Assembly (NCBI GenBank): GCA_947502815.1
Contig: CANNBH010000001.1
Span: forward strand, 682,001-746,000
Length of the DNA stretch: 64,000 nt
From: an uncultured Erythrobacter sp.
GTDB taxonomy: Bacteria > Pseudomonadota > Alphaproteobacteria > Sphingomonadales > Sphingomonadaceae
Direction: 5' to 3'
Of this stretch, positions 45,485 through 54,462 are shown piece after piece. The notes under the pieces are model-generated. The model did not search any database. It was given only the letters and a program-made list of their open reading frames with translations, and was not told where the DNA came from. Within the stretch, counting starts at the first letter, position 1; every line of letters starts with the position of its first letter. Position numbers and translations under genes: made by a program.

Positions 45485-45667
45485 TTGCCCCGTATATCTC
45501 AGCCGAGGTTCCGTCCGGATTGCTGCAGATCTAGGCAGAGTGCCGCAGGATTAAGGTTACCATAACAGGCAATGGACGCGCCGTTTTGCGCATCCAACGC
45601 CGCATATTTTCACGCTTTAGAAAACAACGGCTTGCCCCGCCGCGCCGCACGGCACATATTCCATCCT

Positions 45668-47758
45668 GTGCTGCGCCAATATGAACTTGTTGAACGGGTG
45701 AAATCCTACGCTCCTGAGGCTGACGAGGCCGCGCTGAACCGTGCCTATGTCTACACGGTTCAGAAACATGGCGCGCAGAAACGCGCCAGCGGCGATCCTT
45801 ACTTCAGCCATCCGATCGAAGTTGCCGGGTTGATGACGGATCTACAATTGGATCAGGAAACGATCATCACCGCGCTGCTGCACGACACAGTCGAAGACAC
45901 GCTGGTCACGATTGATGACATTGAGCAGAATTTCGGGATCGAGGTTGCCCGGCTGGTCGATGGGGTAACGAAACTCTCAAAAATCGAAGCGATGCCGGAA
46001 AATGAGCGGGCTGCGGAAAACCTTCGCAAATTCCTGCTCGCAATGTCCGAAGATATTCGCGTGCTGTTGGTCAAGCTTGCCGATCGGCTGCACAATATGC
46101 GCACGCTGCATTTCATCAAAAAACCGGAAAAGCGCCAGCGCATCGCGCGCGAGACGATGGATATCTACGCGCCGCTGGCTGAACGGGTGGGCATGTATGA
46201 ATATATGCGCGAAATGCAGGCGCTGTCCTTTCGCGAGATTGAACCCGAAGCCTACGCCACGATCAACGACCGGCTCGAACAATTGCGCAGCACCGATGGC
46301 GGCCAAGTTGATGCGATCGCGCTAAAAATCAAACAGGCGCTGGCAGAGGCGGGGTTAAACGTCGAAGTCGCAGGGCGCGAAAAGCACCCGTTTTCGATCT
46401 GGCAAAAAATGTCAGAACGGCACGTCAGTTTTGAGCAAGTGACGGATATCATGGCGTTCCGTGTGATCGCCGATGACGTCGCCGATTGTTACCGCGCCAT
46501 GGGTATTTTGCACACGACGTGGCAATTTCTGCCGGGCAAATTCAAAGACTATATCTCCACGCCCAAGAACAATGGCTATCGTTCGCTGCACACGTCTTTG
46601 ATGTATGAAAATTCGATGCGGGTTGAAGTGCAAATCCGCACCCGCGAAATGCACAGCCTCAACGAATTTGGGCTGGCCTCGCACTGGGCCTATAAACAAT
46701 CTGACAAACCCGATGGGCAGGTCGCGTGGCTGCGGGATTTGATCGAAATTGTCGACGCCAGCCACGATGCCGAAGAACTGCTCGAACACACCAAGCTGGC
46801 TGTTTATCAGGACCGGATTTTCGCCTTCACCCCGAAAGGTGCTTTGTTCCAACTTCCCAAAGGTTCAACGGCGGTTGACTTCGCCTTTGCGGTTCACACC
46901 GATCTTGGCCTCGCCTGTATCGGGGCAAAAATAAACGGCCGGCATATGCCGCTGCGCACCCAATTGGTGAACGGCGATGTGTTGGAGATTATCAAGGGTA
47001 AGAATGCAGAGCCACAATTGTCGTGGCTAGGCTTTGTCATCACCGGCAAGGCGCGCGCGGCAATCCGTCGCGCGGTGCGCTTGAAAGAGCGCGACGAAGT
47101 GGCCGAGATCGGCTCCAAACTCTTTGACGAAATTGCCACCCGTGTGCCCGCCCGAATTGGCAAAAAGGCGATCCGGGCGGCTGTTGAGCGGCTTGGACTA
47201 GAAGAGCCAGATGATCTGATGTTCGCAATCGGATCGGCCAAATTGACAGACCGCGAAGTGATGGAGGCGCTGGTCCCCGGCTGCACCGCCGAATTTCAAG
47301 AGGACGAGGAATGGTCGCGGCACGAACGCCAGATCTCGATCCGGGGACTTACGCCCGGCGTCGCCTTTGAACTCGCCGAATGCTGCCACCCTGTGCCGGG
47401 CGACCGGATCGTGGGTTTGCGCCGTAAGGGTAAGCGGGTGGCCGTCCATGCGATTGATTGCTTGGAACTGGCCAATGGGGTGGATAGCGATTGGCTTGAT
47501 CTGAATTGGGGGCGCCGCTCCCACGGGGCGATCGGGCGGCTGGCGGTGACAATCTATGATCGGCCCGGCACTTTGGCAGAAATGGCCGGCATTTTTGCGC
47601 AAAACAAAATCAACGTGACCAGCCTGATCCAAACCCAATTGGATCATCCCTTCACAACCTATGAAATCGACGCAGAGGTGCAGGATCTCGCACACCTCAC
47701 CCGTATCCTGAGCGCCCTTCGCGCCAGCGATGCGGTGGCGCAAGCAGACCGGATTTGA
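45668..47758 (+). CDS. Bifunctional (p)ppGpp synthetase/hydrolase (RSH)
   Basis: A 696-residue long RSH protein. HD hydrolase domain with HDTVEDT (72-78), synthetase domain with FRVIADDVADCYRAMG and LPGKFKDYISTPKNNGYRSLHT (KFKD is close to the RxKD loop of bifunctional enzymes), TGS domain with FTPKGALFQLPKGSTAVDFAFAVH, a helical region with the CCHPVPGDRIVG motif, and a C-terminal ACT domain. It makes and degrades the stringent alarmone. GTG 45668 is the likely start; an upstream ATG at 45572 would add 32 atypical residues. Confidence 0.94.
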   Translation: MLRQYELVERVKSYAPEADEAALNRAYVYTVQKHGAQKRASGDPYFSHPIEVAGLMTDLQLDQETIITALLHDTVEDTLVTIDDIEQNFGIEVARLVDGVTKLSKIEAMPENERAAENLRKFLLAMSEDIRVLLVKLADRLHNMRTLHFIKKPEKRQRIARETMDIYAPLAERVGMYEYMREMQALSFREIEPEAYATINDRLEQLRSTDGGQVDAIALKIKQALAEAGLNVEVAGREKHPFSIWQKMSERHVSFEQVTDIMAFRVIADDVADCYRAMGILHTTWQFLPGKFKDYISTPKNNGYRSLHTSLMYENSMRVEVQIRTREMHSLNEFGLASHWAYKQSDKPDGQVAWLRDLIEIVDASHDAEELLEHTKLAVYQDRIFAFTPKGALFQLPKGSTAVDFAFAVHTDLGLACIGAKINGRHMPLRTQLVNGDVLEIIKGKNAEPQLSWLGFVITGKARAAIRRAVRLKERDEVAEIGSKLFDEIATRVPARIGKKAIRAAVERLGLEEPDDLMFAIGSAKLTDREVMEALVPGCTAEFQEDEEWSRHERQISIRGLTPGVAFELAECCHPVPGDRIVGLRRKGKRVAVHAIDCLELANGVDSDWLDLNWGRRSHGAIGRLAVTIYDRPGTLAEMAGIFAQNKINVTSLIQTQLDHPFTTYEIDAEVQDLAHLTRILSALRASDAVAQADRI

Positions 47759-47771
47759 CGGAGGAGGTGCT

Positions 47772-48131
47772 ATGGCGGTTATCGTCGGACTCGACCATGT
47801 TCAACTGGCCATTCCAAGAGATGGCGAGGATGAAGCTCGAGGATTTTTCGTAGGTGTTTTGGGCATGCGAGAGGTGGACAAGCCTGCTGCCCTCTCGTCC
47901 AAAGGTTGTTGGTTCACGAGCGGTTCGGTCAACCTTCATGTTGGCATCGACTCCGACTTTAGAGCGGCACGCAAAGCGCACCCTGCTTTCTTGGTCGATG
48001 ATCTTGTCAAGATGCGCCAGGAAATGACGGATGCTGGCTGTTCAATTGATCCCGGTAAACCATTGCCCGGGGTAGAACGGTTCTTCACCGCTGATCCGTT
48101 CGGCAACCGCATTGAGATCATCCAAGCCTAG
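47772..48131 (+). CDS. VOC (glyoxalase/dioxygenase-fold) family protein
   Basis: A 119-residue vicinal-oxygen-chelate protein: GLDHVQLAIPRDGEDEARGFFVGVLGM, HPAFLVDDL and FTADPFGNRIEIIQ carry the metal-site His and Glu positions. The precise reaction is unknown. ATG 47772 has GGAGGAGG upstream. It starts 13 bases after the RSH gene and is probably cotranscribed. Confidence 0.9.
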   Translation: MAVIVGLDHVQLAIPRDGEDEARGFFVGVLGMREVDKPAALSSKGCWFTSGSVNLHVGIDSDFRAARKAHPAFLVDDLVKMRQEMTDAGCSIDPGKPLPGVERFFTADPFGNRIEIIQA

Positions 48132-48254
48132 GTATTATCGTTAAGCTGTCGGCAACCACGTTTTAAGCAGCTCGGCCTAGCCAGTTTGTGAAAGTCTGCA
48201 TTGGCGGCACCGCCATGTGATTTTGGCTTACGCAAACAGAAAACGGCCGGTTGT

Positions 48255-50105
48255 ATGAATGCGCTCTATCAAGAATTTGACACAGTCGATGTGAGTGAAG
48301 GGTTTGAGGTGGACCAGAACGGCCGTGTAGAAACCGGCAACAGCGGCTGGTTTGAGACGCGGTTTGAAAACTGGTCTTTGGCGGCAAAACTGCGGCTGGT
48401 GGCGTTTGGTGTGGCCCTTATCCCGTTTCTGGTCGTGGCCATGCTGTTGCTGCAATTCGCCTATTTCGGGAATGCCGGCGCAGAACATTCTCAACGCGTG
48501 CGGGCCGAGGTTGCCGTTGCAGAGGCGGCGCTATTTATGGCGCAAACGGCCGTGCACTTGGATGCAGTTCAGGACGAACAAAGCGCCGCCAGTTTGAGCG
48601 CGGCATCCGCCAGCGCCGCCGCTGCCCGCGATCAATTGGCCCAAGCGGTTGAACAGGGAGCCGGGCTTTATCCCGAATCCATCATCGCCCAATTGCGCGA
48701 AGGCCGCGATCACCTCGCTGAAAAATCCGCGATGATCGACCGGCTAACCACCGCATCCGCCCCGTCCGAAATAGCGGCATTGCGCGGTGATGCATGGCAA
48801 TGCGCGCAAGAATTTAGCGAGCTGTTTTACCTCACGCGCAACCACGCCCAAGCGACGATAGAATCGATCTTGCAATCCATCGCAGCGGTGTTTGCCCTGT
48901 GCGTTGGATTGGCATTGAGCGCGATAGCAGCTTGTGTTTTGAGCGCGCGTGTCATGATCGCCAATATTGTCGGCCAGATCACCGATATAACGCGCGCAAT
49001 GGAGGATGTCGCAGGCGGCGATGTCGAAGCCCCAATACCTGGACGCGACCGCAAGGATGAAATCGGTGCCATGGCACACTCGCTTACGGTTTTCCGGTCC
49101 GGGATGCTGAAATTGCGCGCCCTGACCGATGCCCGCGCGCAAGAATCCGAAGCGCAACTCGCGCAGCAGCAGGCCCTAAGCGAGCAATTGCGCGAATTGC
49201 GCAGCGACAAACGGAAATTGCTCGAAGGGTTGGCAGATGGATTTGAGGTTTCCGTTGGTGATGTGATCACCGCAGTTTCCACCGCATCAACACAGCTTAA
49301 AGCGACCTCTCGCCAAATGGGCGATCTGGCCGATGGGTCGAATGGTCAGGCGCAAAGCGCGACCGATGCGATGGAGAATGCGACCGCGAATGTTAACGCG
49401 GCCGCTGCAGCAACCGACCAATTCTCTCATTCAATAGGAGAGATCAGCCAGCAGGCCGCCGCTTCGGCGCAATTGGCGCGCTCTGCCAGCGAATTGGTCA
49501 CCACCGCCAACTCCAAAATGACCGACCTATCGAACGCCGCGTTGGAGATTGGCGAGATCGCGGGCATGATCCAAACGATTGCTCAGCGGACCAATTTGCT
49601 GGCCCTCAACGCCTCGATTGAGGCCGCCCGCGGCGGAGAGGCTGGACGGGGATTTGCGGTTGTGGCGAGCGAAGTAAAAGAGCTCGCCATGCAAACCAGC
49701 AATGCGACCCGGTCTGTTGCGGAGAAAATCACCACAATGCAGGATTTTACCCGCTCCAGCGCAGGCGATCTCAGCGGAATTGTCGATCATATTGAGGAAT
49801 TGGAGCAGGCTTCTGTTATGATCGCGGCGGCGGTGGATGAGCAATCGGTCTCTGGCGAGGAATTGGCCCGCAATATTGAAACAGTGGCGGCCGGTTCGGC
49901 GCAGGTTGCGGCGCAGTTGGGCACTTTGCGAGAGGCGAGCCGCGAAACCGGAAGCGCCGCAGATGATGTTGTGTCCAGCGCCAACGCTTTGGGCGATCAT
50001 GCCGATAATCTGCGCGACAAAGCGGGCCGATTTATCGCGGATGTGCGCCGATCCGCGCGCGACTTAGAAGCAAGAGAAGCCGACCTTCAGAAGCATTCTG
50101 CGTAA
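48255..50105 (+). CDS. Methyl-accepting chemotaxis protein
   Basis: A 616-residue chemoreceptor. About 45 cytoplasmic residues, TM1 (LVAFGVALIPFLVVAMLLLQF), a helical periplasmic sensor domain, TM2 (SIAAVFALCVGLALSAIAACV), HAMP, and the signalling coiled coil with the conserved tip IAQRTNLLALNASIEAARGGEAGRGFAVVA split by the usual heptads. Signal unknown. The ATG at 48255 is preferred over an upstream in-frame start. Chemotaxis partner genes are not nearby. Confidence 0.94.
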   Translation: MNALYQEFDTVDVSEGFEVDQNGRVETGNSGWFETRFENWSLAAKLRLVAFGVALIPFLVVAMLLLQFAYFGNAGAEHSQRVRAEVAVAEAALFMAQTAVHLDAVQDEQSAASLSAASASAAAARDQLAQAVEQGAGLYPESIIAQLREGRDHLAEKSAMIDRLTTASAPSEIAALRGDAWQCAQEFSELFYLTRNHAQATIESILQSIAAVFALCVGLALSAIAACVLSARVMIANIVGQITDITRAMEDVAGGDVEAPIPGRDRKDEIGAMAHSLTVFRSGMLKLRALTDARAQESEAQLAQQQALSEQLRELRSDKRKLLEGLADGFEVSVGDVITAVSTASTQLKATSRQMGDLADGSNGQAQSATDAMENATANVNAAAAATDQFSHSIGEISQQAAASAQLARSASELVTTANSKMTDLSNAALEIGEIAGMIQTIAQRTNLLALNASIEAARGGEAGRGFAVVASEVKELAMQTSNATRSVAEKITTMQDFTRSSAGDLSGIVDHIEELEQASVMIAAAVDEQSVSGEELARNIETVAAGSAQVAAQLGTLREASRETGSAADDVVSSANALGDHADNLRDKAGRFIADVRRSARDLEAREADLQKHSA

Positions 50106-50117
50106 AGCTGGGCCCGG

Positions 50118-50435
50118 CTAAACCGGCGTCACTTCGACAGCGATTGTGTCGCCGTGGTCGATCCCTGCCTTGCGCATGACCTTCTTGCTGATCAGCAGCA
50201 CCCATTCCGCCTGCTTGTTTTGCGGAAAGACTGAAGTTTTCCAAGCGGTCTCCCCGATCCGCGCGGTCACTTTGATCGATCCAAATCCGCGCGACCGGCC
50301 AAATTCCAAGCGGTGCAGGGTCGCATGCATGGTGAGCGCTTCGGCGGCCTCACCATCGAAGATAACGAGGTGATAGGTCCCGCGATCTCCCTGCCACCGG
50401 GTTAGGGGAAGCGTGGCGGTGACGTGGTCGTTCAA
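50118..50435 (-). CDS. DUF1905 protein
   Basis: A 105-residue small beta-barrel-like protein of DUF1905: FDGEAAEAL, SRGFGSIKVTARIGETAWKTSVFP and WVLLISKKVMRKAGIDHGDTIAVEV. Function unknown. The only reasonable start is TTG 50435, whose bases overlap the stop of the upstream cyclophilin gene (TTGA), implying coupling. Confidence 0.85.
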   Translation of the reverse strand: MNDHVTATLPLTRWQGDRGTYHLVIFDGEAAEALTMHATLHRLEFGRSRGFGSIKVTARIGETAWKTSVFPQNKQAEWVLLISKKVMRKAGIDHGDTIAVEVTPV

Positions 50436-51478
50436 TCTGCATCCTCAATGGCGCGCACGGGCACCGGAATGTTGCAAATATCCGCGCCTCCGGCCGGCAC
50501 GATAAAGAACGGATCGCGGCGATTGGCGCGGGCTTCTGCATAGGCCGCGAATGTCTCGCCTTCGGTGGAGAGATATTCAAAGCGCGGCTGTTCACTCTCG
50601 GCCAAGTCGCTGGCGACGCGGATGGATTGGATGGGAGTGCGCAGGTGGGCTTCTTCTTCGGTGTAGAAACCCAATGCACCCGTGCCCCGTGTCATGGAGG
50701 ACAGATGCTCCATCCCGCTGATAATCCGGCCCACGAGCGCAATGTTGCGATCAAGATGGCGCGGCGCATGGCCGATCACGGTGTAAAGCTCTGCGCCAGA
50801 GCCGGTGTCGGGTGAGTAGTTCCGGCCAACACCGACCATGCCGTAGCAGTGGACGGGCCAGACCCTTGCAATATCCGTTTCAGCGCCCCGCTCTGGAACC
50901 AAGGCTAGAGGCCAGCCTTCTCTAAAGTTGGGAAGGTGAAAGGCACTGTTGCTTTGGCCTGAGAGCGTTGCCCACCTGTTTCCTAGCCCGTCGTAAACAT
51001 GCGGTTCTTCGCCATTCCGGCCTAACAATTGCCATCCGGGCAGTAGGAAGGTGTAATCCTCTTCCTCCATTACATTCAGTCCCTCAGGCAGAGCCTTGGT
51101 CTTCACCTCCCGGCTTTCCGGATTGTCATGCCCCGGATCACCCCATTGGACGACGTAATTGTCCTGCACGCGGTTGACGCTGATCCCGTCATACCACTGC
51201 GCGCGGGCGAGGGTGCGGATGTTCTCAACCCAGCCTTGCGAGAACGGCGCGGGCATAAGCTGCATGATCACGGTTCGCTCATCACTCGCCGCGTCCGGCG
51301 CGAGGGTCATGACGAGCAAATCGTCAGCGGCGATGGTGATCCATTCGTCAGCAGGCGCGCCATTCACAATTTCATTGGGGCTGGGCGCCCCTTCTGGAGC
51401 ATCTTGAGCGGCGACAGGGCCCGCCAGCGTCAGCGCGGCGACAAAGGGCAGGGCGGACAATGCTAGGATGTTTTTCAT
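50432..51478 (-). CDS. Secreted cyclophilin-type peptidyl-prolyl isomerase
   Basis: A 348-residue protein with signal peptide ending AGPVAAQ. The body has a divergent cyclophilin fold: FSQGWVENIRTLARAQWYDGISVNRVQDNYVVQWGDP, YGMVGVGRNYSPDTGSGAELYTVIGHAPRHLDRNIALVGRII and a long C-terminal extension. Several active-site residues of CypA differ, so isomerase activity is uncertain. The ATG at 51478 begins the signal peptide; a start six codons upstream is less likely. Coupled to the DUF1905 gene. Confidence 0.85.
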   Translation of the reverse strand: MKNILALSALPFVAALTLAGPVAAQDAPEGAPSPNEIVNGAPADEWITIAADDLLVMTLAPDAASDERTVIMQLMPAPFSQGWVENIRTLARAQWYDGISVNRVQDNYVVQWGDPGHDNPESREVKTKALPEGLNVMEEEDYTFLLPGWQLLGRNGEEPHVYDGLGNRWATLSGQSNSAFHLPNFREGWPLALVPERGAETDIARVWPVHCYGMVGVGRNYSPDTGSGAELYTVIGHAPRHLDRNIALVGRIISGMEHLSSMTRGTGALGFYTEEEAHLRTPIQSIRVASDLAESEQPRFEYLSTEGETFAAYAEARANRRDPFFIVPAGGADICNIPVPVRAIEDAD

Positions 51479-51561
51479 AGATACAAGGTTTGCCACCCGA
51501 AACGCGCTTGCGAAAGAGGAAAGGTCAGTCTATCCGCGCGTTCTTGCCGTAAAAGGCATGC

Positions 51562-51651
51562 GGAGACGTGGCCGAGTGGTCGAAGGCGCACGCCTGGAAA
51601 GTGTGTAAAGGGGCAACTCTTTCGTGGGTTCGAATCCCACCGTCTCCGCCA
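51562..51651 (+). tRNA. tRNA-Ser (anticodon GGA)
   Basis: A 90-base class II tRNA. The acceptor stem GGAGACG pairs with CGTCTCC, followed by G and CCA encoded in the gene. The anticodon loop CTGGAAA, between CACGC and GTGTG, reads GGA, which decodes UCC/UCU serine. A long variable arm (AAAGGGGCAACTCTTT) and the T arm GTGGGTTCGAATCCCAC are present. It lies at the left boundary of the accessory island, but I see no copy of its 3' end downstream. Confidence 0.97.
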
Positions 51652-51820
51652 CCCACCCCCAGCGCCAATCTCAGTTTACGCAGGCGGCCCGCAAAGCGGC
51701 GGTGTCTGCGGGCTTGAACAGGCCAATTCGTACTTAACCCGGCTGTGAAGCGCCGTCTCTGCAGATATCAGGCGATATTGGCGCGGGCAGTCTCTGCGCC
51801 AATCGCAATCGGTTGAGTTT

Positions 51821-52042
51821 CCCTGTTTAACAGGGAAGAAACAGGGAAATATGTTCATTTCGCGCCCAAAACAGGCTGAATTGGCCAAATACGACTGAAT
51901 ACCCACCAGTAAAAGCACGTGATTACCGAGGGTTAGGCGCTCAGAAATGGGGATTCCCTGTTACTCGGCATAACAGGGTATTTATTTGGCCATAACAGGG
52001 TGCAAATTCGAGATAACAGGCCTGTTAGTCGCCGGAACAGGC
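51821..52042. repeat. Array of AACAGG-core repeats between tRNA-Ser and recombinase
   Basis: AACAGG(G/C) occurs about ten times in 220 bases, in both orientations: AACAGGG at 51829, 51840, 51972 and 51994; AACAGGC at 51870, 52015 and 52036; reverse CCCTGTT at 51821 and 51956 and GCCTGTT at 52021. CCCTGTT-T-AACAGGG (51821-51835) and AACAGGCCTGTT (52015-52026) are perfect palindromes. The array ends at the recombinase stop codon. Iteron-like binding sites or an attachment region of the adjacent recombinase are the obvious guesses. Confidence 0.85.
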
Positions 52043-53646
52043 TAATTCGCGCTGGGCCAATTTAGGGCTGTTCGCTGCTCCTTCCAGCATAGCGGAATGT
52101 CCATTTTGATGAGCTGCTGGAGGTTCAACGAGCCTGGTTGCCGGCCTTCAAGAATGCCGCGTTGAATGTCGGGTGCTAGGAATGCGAGTTTTAGCAACAT
52201 GCGAAGGTAGGCCGCAGAAGGGGATGTCTCAATCAGCGGCATGCCTTTGCGATCACGCCCAAGCAATGAGTGCGCGCGGCGCAGCGCTGTGATCAGCGTT
52301 GGGTCTGGACGAATATCTGGCTTGCCCTTGGCGATGATTAGCCGCTGTCCGCCGCGTAGTGGTAGGGTTGCAGGTAGGTGGATCCGGCACAGCTTGGCAG
52401 AAGAATAGATTATCCGTTCTTCGCCATTTAGGCGCTGCGCAATGTCGGCCGATAGCTTTGCTGTGCAATCCAGCACCAGTCCGCCATCTGTAATTCGAAT
52501 GGTGTGTATGTGAGCAAGGGGATCCTCTTCGCTCGGCATCCATCGCGCAGCTGTTTCGGAAATTATTGCCTCGATTGCGATCGCGGGAAGTCGCCTGACA
52601 ACTGCATCATCGCTCCTTCCCCGGCCCCGTTGCAAAGATGCGGAGACATAATAGCGATAGACCCGATCCGAACGCCCGCGCGAAAACGACGGGCTCATAA
52701 GCTCGCCATTTTCGTCGAAGAGCTTGCCGGTCAGCGGTGCTTTGGTGACGCGGTGCTGAGCGGCCGTGTTGTGACGCCGCGCATTGCCATCGAGTTTGGT
52801 CTGCACGCGGTCAAACAGCTCAGGCTCAACAATGCCATCATGCTCGCCTTCGTAGATCAGATCTTTGTGCACAATCTGGCCGAGGTAGATGCGGTTGCGC
52901 AGCAGATAAAACAGGGCCCCGCGGCTAAACGGCAAGCCTCCCATTGTTCTTCCCTTCGCGGTCACATGCAGCTTTGAGAGAACACCGCACGCCTCAAGAC
53001 CACGCTGCAGAGCATGGACCGATCCAAGCTCGAGATATTGTGTGTAGATTTGGCGCACTTGTTCAGCCTCGGCTGCGTTTACCTTCAACTTGCGTGATCC
53101 GTCAGTCGGTGGATCGTATCCCAGCGGCGGAACTCCGCCCATCCACATGCCCTTGGCTTTTGAGGCGCCGATCTTGTCGCGGATGCGTTCGCCGGTAACC
53201 TCGCGCTCAAATTGCGCAAAGGACAGCAGTACATTGAGCATCAAACGCCCCATCGAGTCCTTGGTGTTGAATGACTGAGTGACCGACACGAAACTTGCCC
53301 CAGCCTGGTCGAAGATCTCAATGATGCGCGAGAAGTCGGTCAGCGAGCGGGTGAGCCGGTCGATCTTGTAAACCACCACCACATCGATCAACCCAGCCTC
53401 GATATCGCTGAGCAAAGCCTGCAGGCCGGGCCGCTCCATGGTGCCGCCGGAGAAACCCCCATCATCATAAAAGGTCGGGATTATAGTCCAGCCCTCGCTC
53501 GCCTGACTGGTGACATAGGCCTCGCCAGCGGCGCGCTGGGCATCAAGACTGTTGAACGATTGGTCGAGCCCTTCGTCGGAGCTTTTGCGGGTGTAGATCG
53601 CGCAGCGGATCGCAGCCTTCTTTTGGGGCTTGGCACCCTTGCTCAT
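52042..53646 (-). CDS. Large serine recombinase
   Basis: A 534-residue site-specific recombinase. The resolvase catalytic domain starts CAIYTRKSSDEG with nucleophile Ser22, continues GGFSGGTMERPGLQALLSDIEAGLIDVVVVYKIDRL and SVTQSFNTKDSMGRLMLNVLLSFAQFERE. The recombinase domain then shows GGVPPLGYDP, PFSRGALFYLLRNRIYLGQIVHKD and TGKLFDENGE; the zinc-finger-like cysteines usual in this region are not evident. The C-terminal region is long. ATG 53646 overlaps the DUF2924 gene by four bases (ATGA). It probably moves the surrounding island; integrase-type chemistry is family knowledge. Confidence 0.93.
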   Translation of the reverse strand: MSKGAKPQKKAAIRCAIYTRKSSDEGLDQSFNSLDAQRAAGEAYVTSQASEGWTIIPTFYDDGGFSGGTMERPGLQALLSDIEAGLIDVVVVYKIDRLTRSLTDFSRIIEIFDQAGASFVSVTQSFNTKDSMGRLMLNVLLSFAQFEREVTGERIRDKIGASKAKGMWMGGVPPLGYDPPTDGSRKLKVNAAEAEQVRQIYTQYLELGSVHALQRGLEACGVLSKLHVTAKGRTMGGLPFSRGALFYLLRNRIYLGQIVHKDLIYEGEHDGIVEPELFDRVQTKLDGNARRHNTAAQHRVTKAPLTGKLFDENGELMSPSFSRGRSDRVYRYYVSASLQRGRGRSDDAVVRRLPAIAIEAIISETAARWMPSEEDPLAHIHTIRITDGGLVLDCTAKLSADIAQRLNGEERIIYSSAKLCRIHLPATLPLRGGQRLIIAKGKPDIRPDPTLITALRRAHSLLGRDRKGMPLIETSPSAAYLRMLLKLAFLAPDIQRGILEGRQPGSLNLQQLIKMDIPLCWKEQRTALNWPSAN

Positions 53647-54053
53647 GCGGCGTCCCTGAGCCCAAAGAACCTTGGCCCGTTCCATCGGCTTCCGGCGATG
53701 GCGGTCGCTGCAGAAGAGAGGCTGGGGTAAAGCTCATCCTCCCAGCGGAACCCATCTTCCTCGACCATCACCTTGATCTCTTTGCCCTTCCAGTTGCGGG
53801 TGAGGATCGCGCCTACGCCAAGGTCACGTCCGACAGGCTGGGCTGCACCGGTTCGTACGAGCGTCTTGCGGGTCTCTGCATCGATCCCGCCATAAGCTTC
53901 GCTCTGCACGCGCCATGCGAGCATCATACGCATGATCGGCTGCGAACGCAGGGTAGGAGGGACGCCGTAGCGCCGCCTCCATGTGTCCCTAAGTTCTTCG
54001 AGGTCCATTTCTGCAATCTCGCGAACCAGTTGCTGGGTGTCAGGATTGCTCAT
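53643..54053 (-). CDS. DUF2924 protein
   Basis: A 136-residue DUF2924 protein: LEELRDTWRRRYG, RTGAAQPVGRDLGVGAILTRNWKGKEIKVMV, DGFRWEDELYPSLSSAATAIAGSRWNGPRFFGL. The last part resembles a small beta-rich DNA- or RNA-binding module. It commonly sits beside serine recombinases in alphaproteobacteria. Four-base overlaps on both sides link it to DUF3489 and the recombinase, so the three are one translational unit. Role unknown; an accessory factor is plausible. Confidence 0.9.
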   Translation of the reverse strand: MSNPDTQQLVREIAEMDLEELRDTWRRRYGVPPTLRSQPIMRMMLAWRVQSEAYGGIDAETRKTLVRTGAAQPVGRDLGVGAILTRNWKGKEIKVMVEEDGFRWEDELYPSLSSAATAIAGSRWNGPRFFGLRDAA

Positions 54054-54274
54054 GCCGATATCTCGGCATGGTAGCGGCGCACATCGTCGAGCTTCTGCGA
54101 GGTAATAGTGAGCCCGCGTTTCTTGAGTGCGCCAGCCATGGCACCGCGCACCGAGTGCTGCCGCCAGCCTGTGGCGGTCATCATCTCGGCGATGCTTACG
54201 CCGTTCTTGCGGGTGAGCAGCTTCTCCAGAGCATCAAGCTTGCTCGGGGTTTTTGTCTTGGTTGTAGTGGCCAT
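54050..54274 (-). CDS. DUF3489 protein
   Basis: A 74-residue protein with a winged-helix-like pattern: KLDALEKLLTRKNGVSIAEMMTATGWRQHSVRGAMAGALKKRGLTITSQ, typical of DUF3489. It likely binds DNA and could control the recombinase operon, of which it is the first gene. ATG 54274 has GGAGAACCC upstream. It is divergent from the methyltransferase gene across a 188-base promoter gap. Confidence 0.9.
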   Translation of the reverse strand: MATTTKTKTPSKLDALEKLLTRKNGVSIAEMMTATGWRQHSVRGAMAGALKKRGLTITSQKLDDVRRYHAEISA

Positions 54275-54462
54275 GTGGGTTCTCCGGTTGATGCGCCCGC
54301 CGAAATGGCGGCCGCTACCGGCACGAGCCCGGCTCGCCGGGCGGACACAGCAATGCTCGAGGTTTACGCGAAGTCCAGTGGGTTCTGACTATACACGGTT
54401 TTCCCCAAATATTGATCCACACCCCCTTGGGTGCCAAAGGGTTGTTCCTGTATTGTTCGAGT

